From Chryseobacterium nakagawai (GTDB lineage: Bacteria; Bacteroidota; Bacteroidia; Flavobacteriales; Weeksellaceae): DNA of 64,000 nt. Positions 35,099 to 42,971 of the stretch are shown in pieces (within the stretch, counting starts at the first letter, position 1; the number at the start of each line of letters is the position of its first letter). The notes under the pieces were generated by a model. The model did not search any database. It had not been told where the DNA came from and saw nothing but the letters and a program-made list of their open reading frames with translations. Position numbers and translations under genes: made by a program. The stretch spans positions 5,200,501 through 5,264,500 of the forward strand of contig NZ_LR134386.1 in the NCBI RefSeq assembly GCF_900637665.1, written 5' to 3'.

Positions 35099-36328
35099 AA
35101 TCTTTTGTAGAATCATTTCTGTAGAATTGGGCTTTTCATCAACGAAATTCTTTGCATTTTCAGCCATACTTGCAAGTTCTTCTTCATGACCCTCATTAGC
35201 AAGAAATAAAACGAATTCTGCAGCTGTGGATTCGTCTGCAAAAGACTTTCCTCCATTCTTAGAAATAAGTTCATCTGCTTCAGGATTCTTTTTATAATGA
35301 TTTCCGAAAATAACCGGAACACCAAATGTGGCAGCCTCCAGAATATTATGAAGTCCTGCATCATGAAAACCTCCGCCCACCACAGCTATATCAGCATAGG
35401 AATAAAGCTTTGATAGAAGACCTATACAGTCTATAATTAAGATTTGAGAATTAAAAATTAAGGTCTTAGAATCCTTGATTTCACTATACAATAAAGCATC
35501 TGGAAAGATATTTTTCAGGTGTCCTACCCGCTTCAGATCATGAGGTGCAATGAGTATTTTAATCGTGTTATTTTTACGGGAAATCATTTCTGTCATTTTC
35601 TCCTCTGCCTGCCACGAACTCCCAAAAACAACAGCTTTTTGACCAGCTATAAAGTCTGCAATATATTCAACCTGATTATCACGGTTTCGAAGTTGTTTTA
35701 CCCTATCAAATCTTGTATCTCCTGTTACAGACGACTTCATCAGTCCTACACTTTTAGCTAAAGCCAATGAGAACTGGGTCTGATGAAAGAACCAGTCTAC
35801 ATTTTGTTTAAGCTGCTTGACAAACCATTTTCCATAGGAGGTAAAGAAAGATTGCGTCTCGTAGAACAAGGCAGAAATCACATAGATCTTTGTATTTTTA
35901 TCTTTCAGTGCTTCAAGCAAATTATACCAATAATCATACTTCACCGTAAAAAATAGTTCAGCATCAAATTGTGCTATAAATTCTTTTACAGTACTTTTTT
36001 TATCAAATGGAAGATAGCAGATTACATCTGCAATATGTTGCTTTTTAATTACATTTTCATATCCTGACGGAGAAAAGAATGTTACCAAAATCTTATAATT
36101 TGGGAATTGATCTTTAAGCCTTTCCAGCACAGGTAAACCCTGCTCATATTCTCCTAAACTGGCAGCATGCATCCAGATTACCTTATCTGTTTTTGAAAAA
36201 GCAGACTTCACCCTATCTAAAGATTGACTCCTTCCTTCAACTCCTTTTTTAGTTTTATCATCAAATAATGAGAAAACTTTCATTCCAAAAATGAGAATGT
36301 TGATAAATATGTTATAAAGTAAATTCAA
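35090..36328 (-). CDS. waaA: 3-deoxy-D-manno-octulosonic acid (Kdo) transferase
   Basis: The 412-residue GT30 enzyme adds Kdo to lipid A precursor at the inner membrane. It has an N-terminal membrane anchor (LLYNIFINILIFGMKVFSLF) and the GVEGRSQ motif. MHAASLGEYEQGLPVLE carries the conserved Glu of the family. The C-terminal nucleotide-sugar domain contains VVGGGFHDAGLHNILEAATF. The start is TTG at 36328; the first ATG (36283) would cut the conserved membrane anchor, so TTG is preferred. The gene overlaps the convergent neighbour by 9 bases. Confidence 0.93.
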   Translation of the reverse strand: MNLLYNIFINILIFGMKVFSLFDDKTKKGVEGRSQSLDRVKSAFSKTDKVIWMHAASLGEYEQGLPVLERLKDQFPNYKILVTFFSPSGYENVIKKQHIADVICYLPFDKKSTVKEFIAQFDAELFFTVKYDYWYNLLEALKDKNTKIYVISALFYETQSFFTSYGKWFVKQLKQNVDWFFHQTQFSLALAKSVGLMKSSVTGDTRFDRVKQLRNRDNQVEYIADFIAGQKAVVFGSSWQAEEKMTEMISRKNNTIKILIAPHDLKRVGHLKNIFPDALLYSEIKDSKTLIFNSQILIIDCIGLLSKLYSYADIAVVGGGFHDAGLHNILEAATFGVPVIFGNHYKKNPEADELISKNGGKSFADESTAAEFVLFLANEGHEEELASMAENAKNFVDEKPNSTEMILQKILS

Positions 36329-36339
36329 TTTTAATAGAT

Positions 36340-36804
36340 CTAGTCGTTAGACTTTGTTTTACCTTCCCGAAATGATTTTATAAGTCCTACTCCCACTACT
36401 GCTAATATTCCTCCTAAAATAAAGAAAACAGCATCGCTAAGCACTGTCTGCTTTCCTTCCGCAACACGAATACTTTCAACAATAATGTCCAAAAACAAAA
36501 CCATTACAGGAAGTTCCAGAGAAAACAGGTACAGTTTCAGCGTTCTTTCATTACGAAAACTTTTAGGAATATTTAAAAGCCGTGAGTTTGGATCTTTTAT
36601 TCCAATAAAAAGAAGATGAATAAAAGTAGCAATACATGGTAACGCCCAAATTGTTACCTTCCCAGATTCTCCATCAACATTCCCCTGAAAATCAAAATGT
36701 GTAGGAATTACATCAGGCAAATCAGCATATTTAACTCCTGTAAAAACCCAGATTACAACCAGTAAAAGAGTATTCACAATTAATAATATGCTGGAAGCTT
36801 TCAT
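36340..36804 (-). CDS. DUF1648 membrane protein
   Basis: The 154-residue protein has four predicted membrane helices. The segment YADLPDVIPTHFDFQGNVDG, between helices 1 and 2, is the DUF1648 hallmark, also found in SdpI-like proteins. A basic tail follows the last helix. Function is unknown. It lies in a minus-strand run between the NlpC/P60 gene (3 bases) and waaA (11 bases), so these are probably co-transcribed. Confidence 0.85.
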   Translation of the reverse strand: MKASSILLIVNTLLLVVIWVFTGVKYADLPDVIPTHFDFQGNVDGESGKVTIWALPCIATFIHLLFIGIKDPNSRLLNIPKSFRNERTLKLYLFSLELPVMVLFLDIIVESIRVAEGKQTVLSDAVFFILGGILAVVGVGLIKSFREGKTKSND

Positions 36805-36807
36805 GTT

Positions 36808-37524
36808 TTAAATAATGCTTTTAAGTACTCTCAATTTATGAGTATGCTTATTCATTTCTTTATTAAAGATTCCTGTAGAATCCAGGGTATCAATTCTCAC
36901 TTTCCCTGAAGCATGAATAATCTTCTGGTTCTCCAGCATAATACCTACGTGGATAATCTTTCCTTCGGCATTTTCAAAGAAAGCTAAATCTCCGGGCTTC
37001 GTTTCTTCTACAAAAGTTAGATCTTCTCCTATTTCTGCCTGCTGCGAAGCATCTCTTGGAATCTTAATACCGTGAACTTTATATACCAATTGAGTAAATC
37101 CGGAACAATCTACTGCAAAAAAGCTTTTACCTCCCCATAAATATGGTACATTAAGGAATTCTTTAGCAGTAAGAGCAACACTTTCTCTTACATCATGGCT
37201 TCTTCTTGACGCTACCACAGGAAATTCTACTTCAGAGCCCATTGATAACAAAGTTTTACCATCATTCATTATAACAGAGGAAAAATCTTCCGTAACTACA
37301 GTCACTTTTCTATTCGCCAGGTCTTCATCCGTTACTGTTTTTAACTGTTTGGTATCCATCCATCCTTCATAGTTATCATAATGCATTTTTATTTTAGTCC
37401 AGTTTTTATTCACTTCTAAAATATCCACACTTTCCCCAAACAATATTTCCGTAACTATTTCTGCCTTGTCAGAACCTTCTGCTCTCACGGGTGCTACTGT
37501 TACAATACAAATTCCTTTATTCAT
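36808..37524 (-). CDS. C40 family (NlpC/P60) peptidase with SH3 domain
   Basis: The 238-residue protein begins with an SH3b-like region (about 1-85, VTEILFGESVDILEVNKNWT, YEGWMDTKQL). The C-terminal NlpC/P60 domain has the Cys in DCSGFTQLVYKVHG, the first His in IIHVGIML and a further His in IIHASGKV. Such enzymes cut gamma-D-Glu-diaminopimelate bonds in peptidoglycan peptides. There is no signal peptide, so it may work on recycled muropeptides in the cytosol. Confidence 0.92.
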   Translation of the reverse strand: MNKGICIVTVAPVRAEGSDKAEIVTEILFGESVDILEVNKNWTKIKMHYDNYEGWMDTKQLKTVTDEDLANRKVTVVTEDFSSVIMNDGKTLLSMGSEVEFPVVASRRSHDVRESVALTAKEFLNVPYLWGGKSFFAVDCSGFTQLVYKVHGIKIPRDASQQAEIGEDLTFVEETKPGDLAFFENAEGKIIHVGIMLENQKIIHASGKVRIDTLDSTGIFNKEMNKHTHKLRVLKSII

Positions 37525-37599
37525 TTTATTCTTTTAGAAATTAGGAAGTTAAGAGAGTTAGAAATTACATCATCCAAATCTCTTACTCTTTTCATTTAA

Positions 37600-38247
37600 T
37601 TACTTCCTGCGAAGGAAGTTGACTCCATCACGCAAAGGTAAAATAAGATTTTCAAAATCTTCATCTTTTGCTGCTAAATCATTCAATTCCTGAATAGACT
37701 GTGTAGACTTCAGTTTCGGATTTTCTTCCAGTACTTTTCCATACCATAGAACGTTATCAAACATCACTACTGATCCTGACTTTGTATGAGGTTTTATCAG
37801 TCTGAAATAGTCTGCATAATTTTCTTTATCGGCATCTACAAAAATTAAATCAAAAAACTCATCTGTTTCTTTTAGGAATTCTTTCGCATCCTGAAGTTTG
37901 AAATCAATCTGAGTAGCATATTCGCTGGATTCAAAATATTTTTTCGGAAGATAAGCAAGATCCTCATTCACATCCAACGTAGTAATTTTACCCTCTTTTG
38001 CTAATCCTGAAGCCAGGCACAGTGTGGCATATCCGGTAAATGTCCCGATTTCAAGAATGTTTGTAGGCCGTAGCATTTGGGATATTATCGTAAGTAATCT
38101 TCCCTGCTGATAACCCGAAATCATATGAGGCTGTGTGGTTTTCTGATAAGTTTCTCTTCTCAGTTTTTTCAGAATTTCGGATTCTGAGGAAGCATGTGCT
38201 TCCAAATATCTATCCATTTCAGGATTCTTTTCTTCAAAAAAACTCAT
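37600..38247 (-). CDS. O-methyltransferase (class I SAM-dependent)
   Basis: The 215-residue enzyme resembles catechol/caffeoyl-CoA-type O-methyltransferases. The SAM motif I is ILEIGTFTGYATLCLASGLA. DLIFVDADKENYADYF supplies the metal-binding Asp and VMFDNVLWYGKV the second Asp-Asn pair. The C-terminal LPLRDGVNFLRRK is typical. The substrate is unknown. A full TAAATTTG box is 17 bases upstream. Confidence 0.93.
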   Translation of the reverse strand: MSFFEEKNPEMDRYLEAHASSESEILKKLRRETYQKTTQPHMISGYQQGRLLTIISQMLRPTNILEIGTFTGYATLCLASGLAKEGKITTLDVNEDLAYLPKKYFESSEYATQIDFKLQDAKEFLKETDEFFDLIFVDADKENYADYFRLIKPHTKSGSVVMFDNVLWYGKVLEENPKLKSTQSIQELNDLAAKDEDFENLILPLRDGVNFLRRK

Positions 38248-38263
38248 ACCATTTTAATTTAAA

Positions 38264-38271
38264 CAAATTTA
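38264..38271 (-). promoter_or_regulatory. -7 promoter element for the O-methyltransferase gene
   Basis: TAAATTTG on the minus strand is a full TAnnTTTG match between the peptide-locus terminator and the ATG at 38247. Confidence 0.6.
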
Positions 38272-38322
38272 AGGATTTTAAACTTCTTTTTAAACAAACC
38301 ATCTCTGTTCAGTATAAGATAC

Positions 38323-38354
38323 AAAAAAGAGAGGAATTAATTCCTCTCTTTTTT
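38323..38354 (-). terminator. Perfect-palindrome terminator of the Cys-rich peptide gene
   Basis: The 16-base arm aaaaaagagaggaatt is followed immediately by its exact reverse complement, giving a 32-base palindrome with A and T runs at both ends. It begins 34 bases after the peptide stop codon. Confidence 0.85.
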
Positions 38355-38387
38355 CTTAAGTGTATCTAGCTTTTATGTAAAAAATCA

Positions 38388-38543
38388 TTATATAGCGATA
38401 CAATATTGTCTTATACCAGCACATACCCATCCTGGGCAACACTTTGTCTGTGGACTGCTACAAAATATCTGTGGATTGCACCCTGTAATAGCACCTTTTA
38501 CAGTTTTCATTTCTCCTCTTGAAAGTTTTTTTGAATTTTTCAT
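38388..38543 (-). CDS. Bacteriocin-like Cys-rich peptide precursor (51 aa)
   Basis: The short gene encodes MKNSKKLSRGEMKTVKGA, a leader typical of Chryseobacterium bacteriocin-like peptides with a KG(G/A) cleavage-type end. The core follows with six Cys at residues 22, 28, 35, 36, 41 and 48, ending GIRQYCIAI. The core is short, uncharged and could form three disulfides or be modified. It has its own promoter (38622-38650) and terminator. No maturation enzyme, peptidase-containing ABC exporter or immunity gene is next to it. The leader supports the call; activity is not shown by sequence. Confidence 0.8.
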   Translation of the reverse strand: MKNSKKLSRGEMKTVKGAITGCNPQIFCSSPQTKCCPGWVCAGIRQYCIAI

Positions 38544-38621
38544 AATTATTTTGTTTAGTATTAATTTCCTACTCTTTAAGATTTTCGGATACCTCTATTT
38601 TTATTTCCTTTTATGGAGATT

Positions 38622-38650
38622 TAAATATACACATTCTTTTATTAATCAAA
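38622..38650 (-). promoter_or_regulatory. Candidate promoter of the Cys-rich peptide gene
   Basis: On the minus strand TTTG (38650-38647) and TATATTTA (38629-38622) are separated by 17 bases. The -7 box differs from TAnnTTTG only in the last base. The leader to the ATG would be about 70 bases. Confidence 0.5.
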
Positions 38651-38760
38651 TAATTATATTTAAATTAAAATATCTTAGAGAATTCAGCAATGAAACTTTT
38701 GGGAAAAATCCCATACAAAATACCGTGAAAATACGGATGTTTTTTCTGTAGTATTAATGA

Positions 38761-38768
38761 TAAGTTTG
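38761..38768 (+). promoter_or_regulatory. -7 promoter element for the 52-codon gene
   Basis: TAAGTTTG is a full match to TAnnTTTG, 37 bases before the ATG at 38806. The -33 area is T-rich without a clean TTTG. Confidence 0.55.
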
Positions 38769-38805
38769 CAAAGAGAACGAAGGGGTAAAAACACTAGAAA
38801 ACAAA

Positions 38806-38964
38806 ATGATTGCAGAAGATCAACCACAAACTAACCATGAGAATCAAAAAAAAGTACCTCCAAAAGGAAGTACACAGTCTTCTGCAAAAAAAGACAAGAC
38901 TGAAATATCCAATCATTTTTTACGAAGAATTATTTCCCTTTTGAAAAAAGAAGAATTAATTTGA
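38806..38964 (+). CDS. Small Lys/Gln-rich protein (52 aa)
   Basis: The ORF encodes MIAEDQPQTNHENQKKVPPK, a Ser/Lys-rich middle and an amphipathic end, NHFLRRIISLLKKEELI. It has a perfect -7 box upstream and a strong terminator starting 4 bases after the stop, so it looks like a complete small transcription unit. It is divergent from the bacteriocin-like gene. No family is recognised. Confidence 0.55.
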   Translation: MIAEDQPQTNHENQKKVPPKGSTQSSAKKDKTEISNHFLRRIISLLKKEELI

Positions 38965-38967
38965 TTA

Positions 38968-39005
38968 AAAAAATAAATCCCGAATTTCTTCGGGATTTAT
39001 TTTTT
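38968..39005. terminator. Bidirectional terminator between the small gene and the OmpA gene
   Basis: A 17-bp stem (aaaaaataaatcccgaa / ttcgggatttatttttt) with a TTTC loop has T-runs on both strands and serves both convergent genes. Confidence 0.9.
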
Positions 39006-39017
39006 ATTATAGTTTCA

Positions 39018-39851
39018 TTATTTCTTTGGAGCAATATCCATCAGTTTCATGAACTCATCCAACTTAGGCATAATGATGATTTCTGTTCTTCTGTTTTCTG
39101 CTCTTCCCGAAACACTCATATTGGTTGCTTTCGGGTTGTATTCGGAACGACCTCCTGCTGTAATTCTTGCAGGGTCTACTCCAAACTGAGTCTGAAGAAC
39201 CTTAGCAACAGAAGTACCTCTTAATGCAGAAAGATCCCAGTTGTCTCTTGGTAAGTTTACTGAATTTAGTGGAGCATTATCTGTATTACCTTCAATCAAT
39301 ACTGAATATTTATCATAATCATTGATTACCTTAGCTACTTTACCTAGCACTTCCTGAGCTGCCGGTAAGATCGTGTAATCTCCTGTTTTGTATAGCATTT
39401 TATCTGAAAGGGAGATCATCACCACACCCTTTAACACTTTCACCTGTACATCTTCATCTGATACATTATCTAAAGATCTCTTCAGCTTGTTAGACAAAGC
39501 AAGGTTTAAGCTATCATTTTTAGCATTACTTGAAATCAGCTGCTTGATATATGAGTTGGAAGCGTTGATTTCGCCCACAAGCTTATCAATATTAGCAGAG
39601 CTTTTTCCTGTATTGGAAAGACATGCATCCAATGATGATTTTAAAGCATCATGCTGGCTTTTTAATAAATTATTTTCACCTGTTAATGCAGAGTTTTGAG
39701 ATTTCAAATCTTGAATTTCTCTCTGTCTTTCTCCGATATTTTCAATACATTGCTTATAGTTTGTGCTTAAGGCATCATACTGCTTCTTGCTTACACAAGA
39801 GGTCATCCCCAACGCCATTGCAGAAACCGCTAAATTTTTTAAAATCTTCAT
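39018..39851 (-). CDS. OmpA family lipoprotein with coiled coil
   Basis: The 277-residue protein has a lipoprotein signal ending LGMTSC, then a heptad-rich coiled coil (about 25-135; NIGERQREIQDLKSQNSALT). The OmpA_C peptidoglycan-binding domain contains SVLIEGNTDNAPLN, NWDLSALRG and AENRRTEIIIM, with the Asp and Arg that grip diaminopimelate. It probably links the outer membrane to the cell wall. A TAACTTTG box lies 22 bases upstream. Confidence 0.93.
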   Translation of the reverse strand: MKILKNLAVSAMALGMTSCVSKKQYDALSTNYKQCIENIGERQREIQDLKSQNSALTGENNLLKSQHDALKSSLDACLSNTGKSSANIDKLVGEINASNSYIKQLISSNAKNDSLNLALSNKLKRSLDNVSDEDVQVKVLKGVVMISLSDKMLYKTGDYTILPAAQEVLGKVAKVINDYDKYSVLIEGNTDNAPLNSVNLPRDNWDLSALRGTSVAKVLQTQFGVDPARITAGGRSEYNPKATNMSVSGRAENRRTEIIIMPKLDEFMKLMDIAPKK

Positions 39852-39873
39852 AAGTAATCATTTTTAGACTACT

Positions 39874-39881
39874 CAAAGTTA
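39874..39881 (-). promoter_or_regulatory. -7 promoter element for the OmpA gene
   Basis: TAACTTTG on the minus strand is a full TAnnTTTG match. The divergent tilS box is at 39908-39915. Confidence 0.6.
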
Positions 39882-39907
39882 GGAAAATTCAATTGAATTA
39901 TATGGAT

Positions 39908-39915
39908 TATCTTTG
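39908..39915 (+). promoter_or_regulatory. -7 promoter element for tilS
   Basis: TATCTTTG is a full TAnnTTTG match, 23 bases before the ATG at 39939. Confidence 0.6.
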
Positions 39916-39938
39916 TATAAAAGAAATTCTCAACACCT

Positions 39939-41291
39939 ATGTTGAAAAAATCAAGCTTCAGAAAACAATTAGAAAACCTTATTCACCAACCGGAAAACCA
40001 CTCCTATCTTTTAGCAGTAAGCGGAGGGGCTGACTCTATGGCTCTGGTCTCATTATTCCGCGATTTGAGAGATGAAAAGCAGAATTTGGAATATTCATTT
40101 CAGGTGGCTCATATCAATTACAAACTTCGGGGAGAAGATTCGGATAGGGATGAAAAAGTAGTGCAGGATTTTTGTGAGAAAAATCACATCAGGTTCCATC
40201 TGTATGAAGTTTCGGAAAAGGATCAAAAACCGGATAATTCTATCCAACTTTGGGCCAGAGAACTTAGATATGCTTTTTTTAAGAAAATTCAGGAAAAGCA
40301 AAAACTGGAATATCTGGTTACCGCTCATCACCTCAACGATCAGTTGGAAACTTTTATCATCAATCTTTCCAAAGCTGCTGGAATCAATGGGCTAAGTGGG
40401 ATTCCCTCCAATGACAATTATATCCTCCGTCCGCTTTTACCATTTTCAAAGCAGGAAATTTATCAGTTTACAGAAGAAAACAATATTGAGTTCCGGGAAG
40501 ATCTTTCCAATAAAAAGAGTGATTATCTGAGAAACAAGATCAGAAATGAAATTGTTCCGAAATTACTGGAAACCAATGATCACTTTCTGGAAAACTTCAA
40601 AAAAAGTTCTTTATACCTCAATCAAACCAAAGATTTTGTCCAGAAACAGATTCAGGAAATAGAAAATCGCCTTACGATATTTAACCCAGACCATAAAATC
40701 TTATCAAAGGAAAAGCTGGATCAGGAAAGCGATTTCGTGAAATTTGAAATTTTAAAAAAATACGGCTTCAACCAAGAGGAAGAAATCCCTAAAATTTTTA
40801 AAGCAGAAAATAACCGTTCTTTTTTTTCAAAGGAATATCAGTTGATCATCAATCGTGATGAACTGATTTTTACGGAGAAAAATAATGTATCGGAAATCGA
40901 AGAGGAAATAATACTGATTCATCATTTTGATTTTTCCGAAAACCAAGTCCTCATCAATCTCGTAAATCATATTGAAAACATTAATGAAATCAATAAAAGA
41001 TTTGAATGGGATTTTGATGCTGAAAAGCTTCACTTTCCACTCTATTTGAGAAAACAGCAGGATGGAGATGAGTTTTATCCAATAGGTTTTTCGGGTAAAA
41101 AGAAAGTTTCTAAATTTTTTAGAGACGAAAAACTATCTGTTCTGAGCAAGGAAAAGAGTTGGTTATTGTGTGATTCAAGAAACCATATTCTGGGAGTAAT
41201 TCCTCTAAGACAGGACCGCAGGTATCAGACAGATAGAAATACTCAAAAAAAGATAACTGTAGTATGGACAGAAGAACAACTAATTCATTAG
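39939..41291 (+). CDS. tilS: tRNA(Ile)-lysidine synthetase
   Basis: The 450-residue enzyme puts lysine on C34 of tRNA-Ile(CAU) so that it reads AUA. The PP-loop is LAVSGGADSMALVSLF, followed by QVAHINYKLRGEDSDRDE and TAHHLNDQLETFIINL. The C-terminal TilS domain contains DEFYPIGFSGKKKVSKFFRD and ILGVIPLRQDRRYQ. Its last 28 bases overlap the sigma-factor gene. A degraded second copy of this C-terminal end lies at 42972-43147, so the present 3' end may have been acquired together with the downstream genes. Confidence 0.95.
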   Translation: MLKKSSFRKQLENLIHQPENHSYLLAVSGGADSMALVSLFRDLRDEKQNLEYSFQVAHINYKLRGEDSDRDEKVVQDFCEKNHIRFHLYEVSEKDQKPDNSIQLWARELRYAFFKKIQEKQKLEYLVTAHHLNDQLETFIINLSKAAGINGLSGIPSNDNYILRPLLPFSKQEIYQFTEENNIEFREDLSNKKSDYLRNKIRNEIVPKLLETNDHFLENFKKSSLYLNQTKDFVQKQIQEIENRLTIFNPDHKILSKEKLDQESDFVKFEILKKYGFNQEEEIPKIFKAENNRSFFSKEYQLIINRDELIFTEKNNVSEIEEEIILIHHFDFSENQVLINLVNHIENINEINKRFEWDFDAEKLHFPLYLRKQQDGDEFYPIGFSGKKKVSKFFRDEKLSVLSKEKSWLLCDSRNHILGVIPLRQDRRYQTDRNTQKKITVVWTEEQLIH

Positions 41292-41824
41292 CTGTTGATG
41301 ATTTTAAAAAAGACAGCAATATAGCTTTTGGTGTTTTGTACCAACAGTATTTCGGGTATACAAAAAAATTTATTCTTAAAAATAAAGGTAACCTGGAAGA
41401 TGCAGAAGATATCTTCCAAGATGCATTACTCATCCTCTATGAAAAATTGCATGCTGACAATTTCAAAATCCAAACCTGCTTGGGAAATTATCTCATTGGA
41501 ATTTCTAAAAATTTGTGGTTAAAAAGATTAAGAAATAGAAATTTTTATGTAGAATCTCGTGAAAATTATTTTACAGAAAACTATCAGGAAATTAATTCTG
41601 CTATCGAAAATGAAAAATATTATTGGGAAAAGCTGGTTGGTTATGTTAAGTCTATCTCTCTGCATTGTCAGAATCTGATCCATGATATTTTTATTGAAAA
41701 TAAAAGTATTGAGGAAATCCAGAACAAATACCAATATTCCAGCAGGCATAATGCCCAGAACCAAAAATACAAATGTGTTGAACAAATCAAAAAAATAAGA
41801 AATAACAGTATTTTTTCAACCTGA
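41264..41824 (+). CDS. RNA polymerase sigma factor, ECF-like sigma-70 family
   Basis: The 186-residue product has a region 2 with NIAFGVLYQQYFGYTKKFI, then GNLEDAEDIFQDALLILYE, the -10-binding part. Region 4 (SLHCQNLIHDIFIENKSIEE) is less typical, but the length and order fit ECF sigma factors. No FecR-type anti-sigma gene is adjacent. The ATG lies inside the tilS 3' end. The next gene is a thioredoxin fusion, after a 79-base gap. It is inside the block flanked by the tilS 3' duplication. Confidence 0.85.
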   Translation: MDRRTTNSLAVDDFKKDSNIAFGVLYQQYFGYTKKFILKNKGNLEDAEDIFQDALLILYEKLHADNFKIQTCLGNYLIGISKNLWLKRLRNRNFYVESRENYFTENYQEINSAIENEKYYWEKLVGYVKSISLHCQNLIHDIFIENKSIEEIQNKYQYSSRHNAQNQKYKCVEQIKKIRNNSIFST

Positions 41825-41903
41825 AAACCAATACATTACACAAAATAATCAAATTAACGGGTGATTTTCCCTTTTTAATGGAACATATAAAAAAAGAAAC
41901 ATT

Positions 41904-42863
41904 ATGTTCAAAAAAATAGTATTGAGTCTCCTCATATTAGCAGGAGTTTTATTTAATGCGCAAAACACGGGTATCAATTTTCAAAAAATTGATTTAGAGG
42001 CAGCGAAAAAAATCGCAGCCAAAGAAAATAAGCTTATTTTCATTGATTTGTATACTACCTGGTGTGGGCCTTGTAAACTTATGGCAAAGAATACTTTCAC
42101 TGATCCCCGAATTGGAGAGATGTTCAACAAAAACTTTGTAAATATTGCTATAGACGCTGAGAAAGAAGGCGTAAAACTGGTAAAAGAGTTTAAAGTTGTA
42201 AACTATCCCTCTTTTTTATTCTTAGACCCAAAGGGGAAACTGGTTCAATATGATTTTGGTTACTATAATCCAGAACAGTTTTTAGAAGTTGGAGCATCTG
42301 TCTTAAGAAAAAGAACACCTTCCTCCAGCAAAACTCCTGATCAGGTAAAAGGAAAAATGATTGGAGATAAGATTGATAATTTCAATGCTAAAGATCATTT
42401 GGGTAATACATTTTCTTCATCAAAAGAAAACAAAAAAATGGTTGTTGTTTTTATCAGAGGGCAATGGTGCCCGTTTTGTAATCAATATATCGAAACATTA
42501 CAGAATATCGCACCCGAACTACAATCCAAAAACGCCAAACTCATTATTATATCTCCAGAAAAACCAGAGTTCATAGAAAAAACAATTAACAAAACAAAAA
42601 CTGAGTACACTGTTTTATATGATGAAGGTTATAAAATTGCAGAGGCCTTTGACGTTCTTTATACTCCTGACAGTGAAACTCTGAATTTCTATAACTCAAA
42701 ACTGAAAGATGATTTTACTAAAAGCAGGTCAGATAATTCGGGAAGACTTCCTGTTTCTGCAACATTTATACTTAATGAGGCTAAAGAAATTACATGGAGA
42801 CATTTTGACCCAGACTATAAGAAAAGGGCTTCTGTAGAGGATATTTTAAAAAACTTAAATTAA
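41904..42863 (+). CDS. Thioredoxin-peroxiredoxin-like fusion, secreted
   Basis: The 319-residue protein has an N-terminal signal peptide (IVLSLLILAGVLFNAQN). A first thioredoxin fold has the active-site pair in LYTTWCGPCKLMAKNTF (CGPC). A second thioredoxin/AhpC-TSA-like fold has CPFC in FIRGQWCPFCNQYIETLQ and ends in a region with LYTPDSETLNFY. The tandem arrangement suggests periplasmic thiol-disulfide or peroxide chemistry; dsbD is the next intact gene and could supply electrons. It belongs to the inserted block. Confidence 0.88.
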   Translation: MFKKIVLSLLILAGVLFNAQNTGINFQKIDLEAAKKIAAKENKLIFIDLYTTWCGPCKLMAKNTFTDPRIGEMFNKNFVNIAIDAEKEGVKLVKEFKVVNYPSFLFLDPKGKLVQYDFGYYNPEQFLEVGASVLRKRTPSSSKTPDQVKGKMIGDKIDNFNAKDHLGNTFSSSKENKKMVVVFIRGQWCPFCNQYIETLQNIAPELQSKNAKLIIISPEKPEFIEKTINKTKTEYTVLYDEGYKIAEAFDVLYTPDSETLNFYNSKLKDDFTKSRSDNSGRLPVSATFILNEAKEITWRHFDPDYKKRASVEDILKNLN

Positions 42864-42971
42864 TTTTTTGCAAGTATTTCATACTGAAATAGAGTTATTT
42901 ATTAACAAAATTAATAATGATTTAGAAATAAGAGAAAAGTAATACCCCTATTACAAATCCATTAGAAGACT

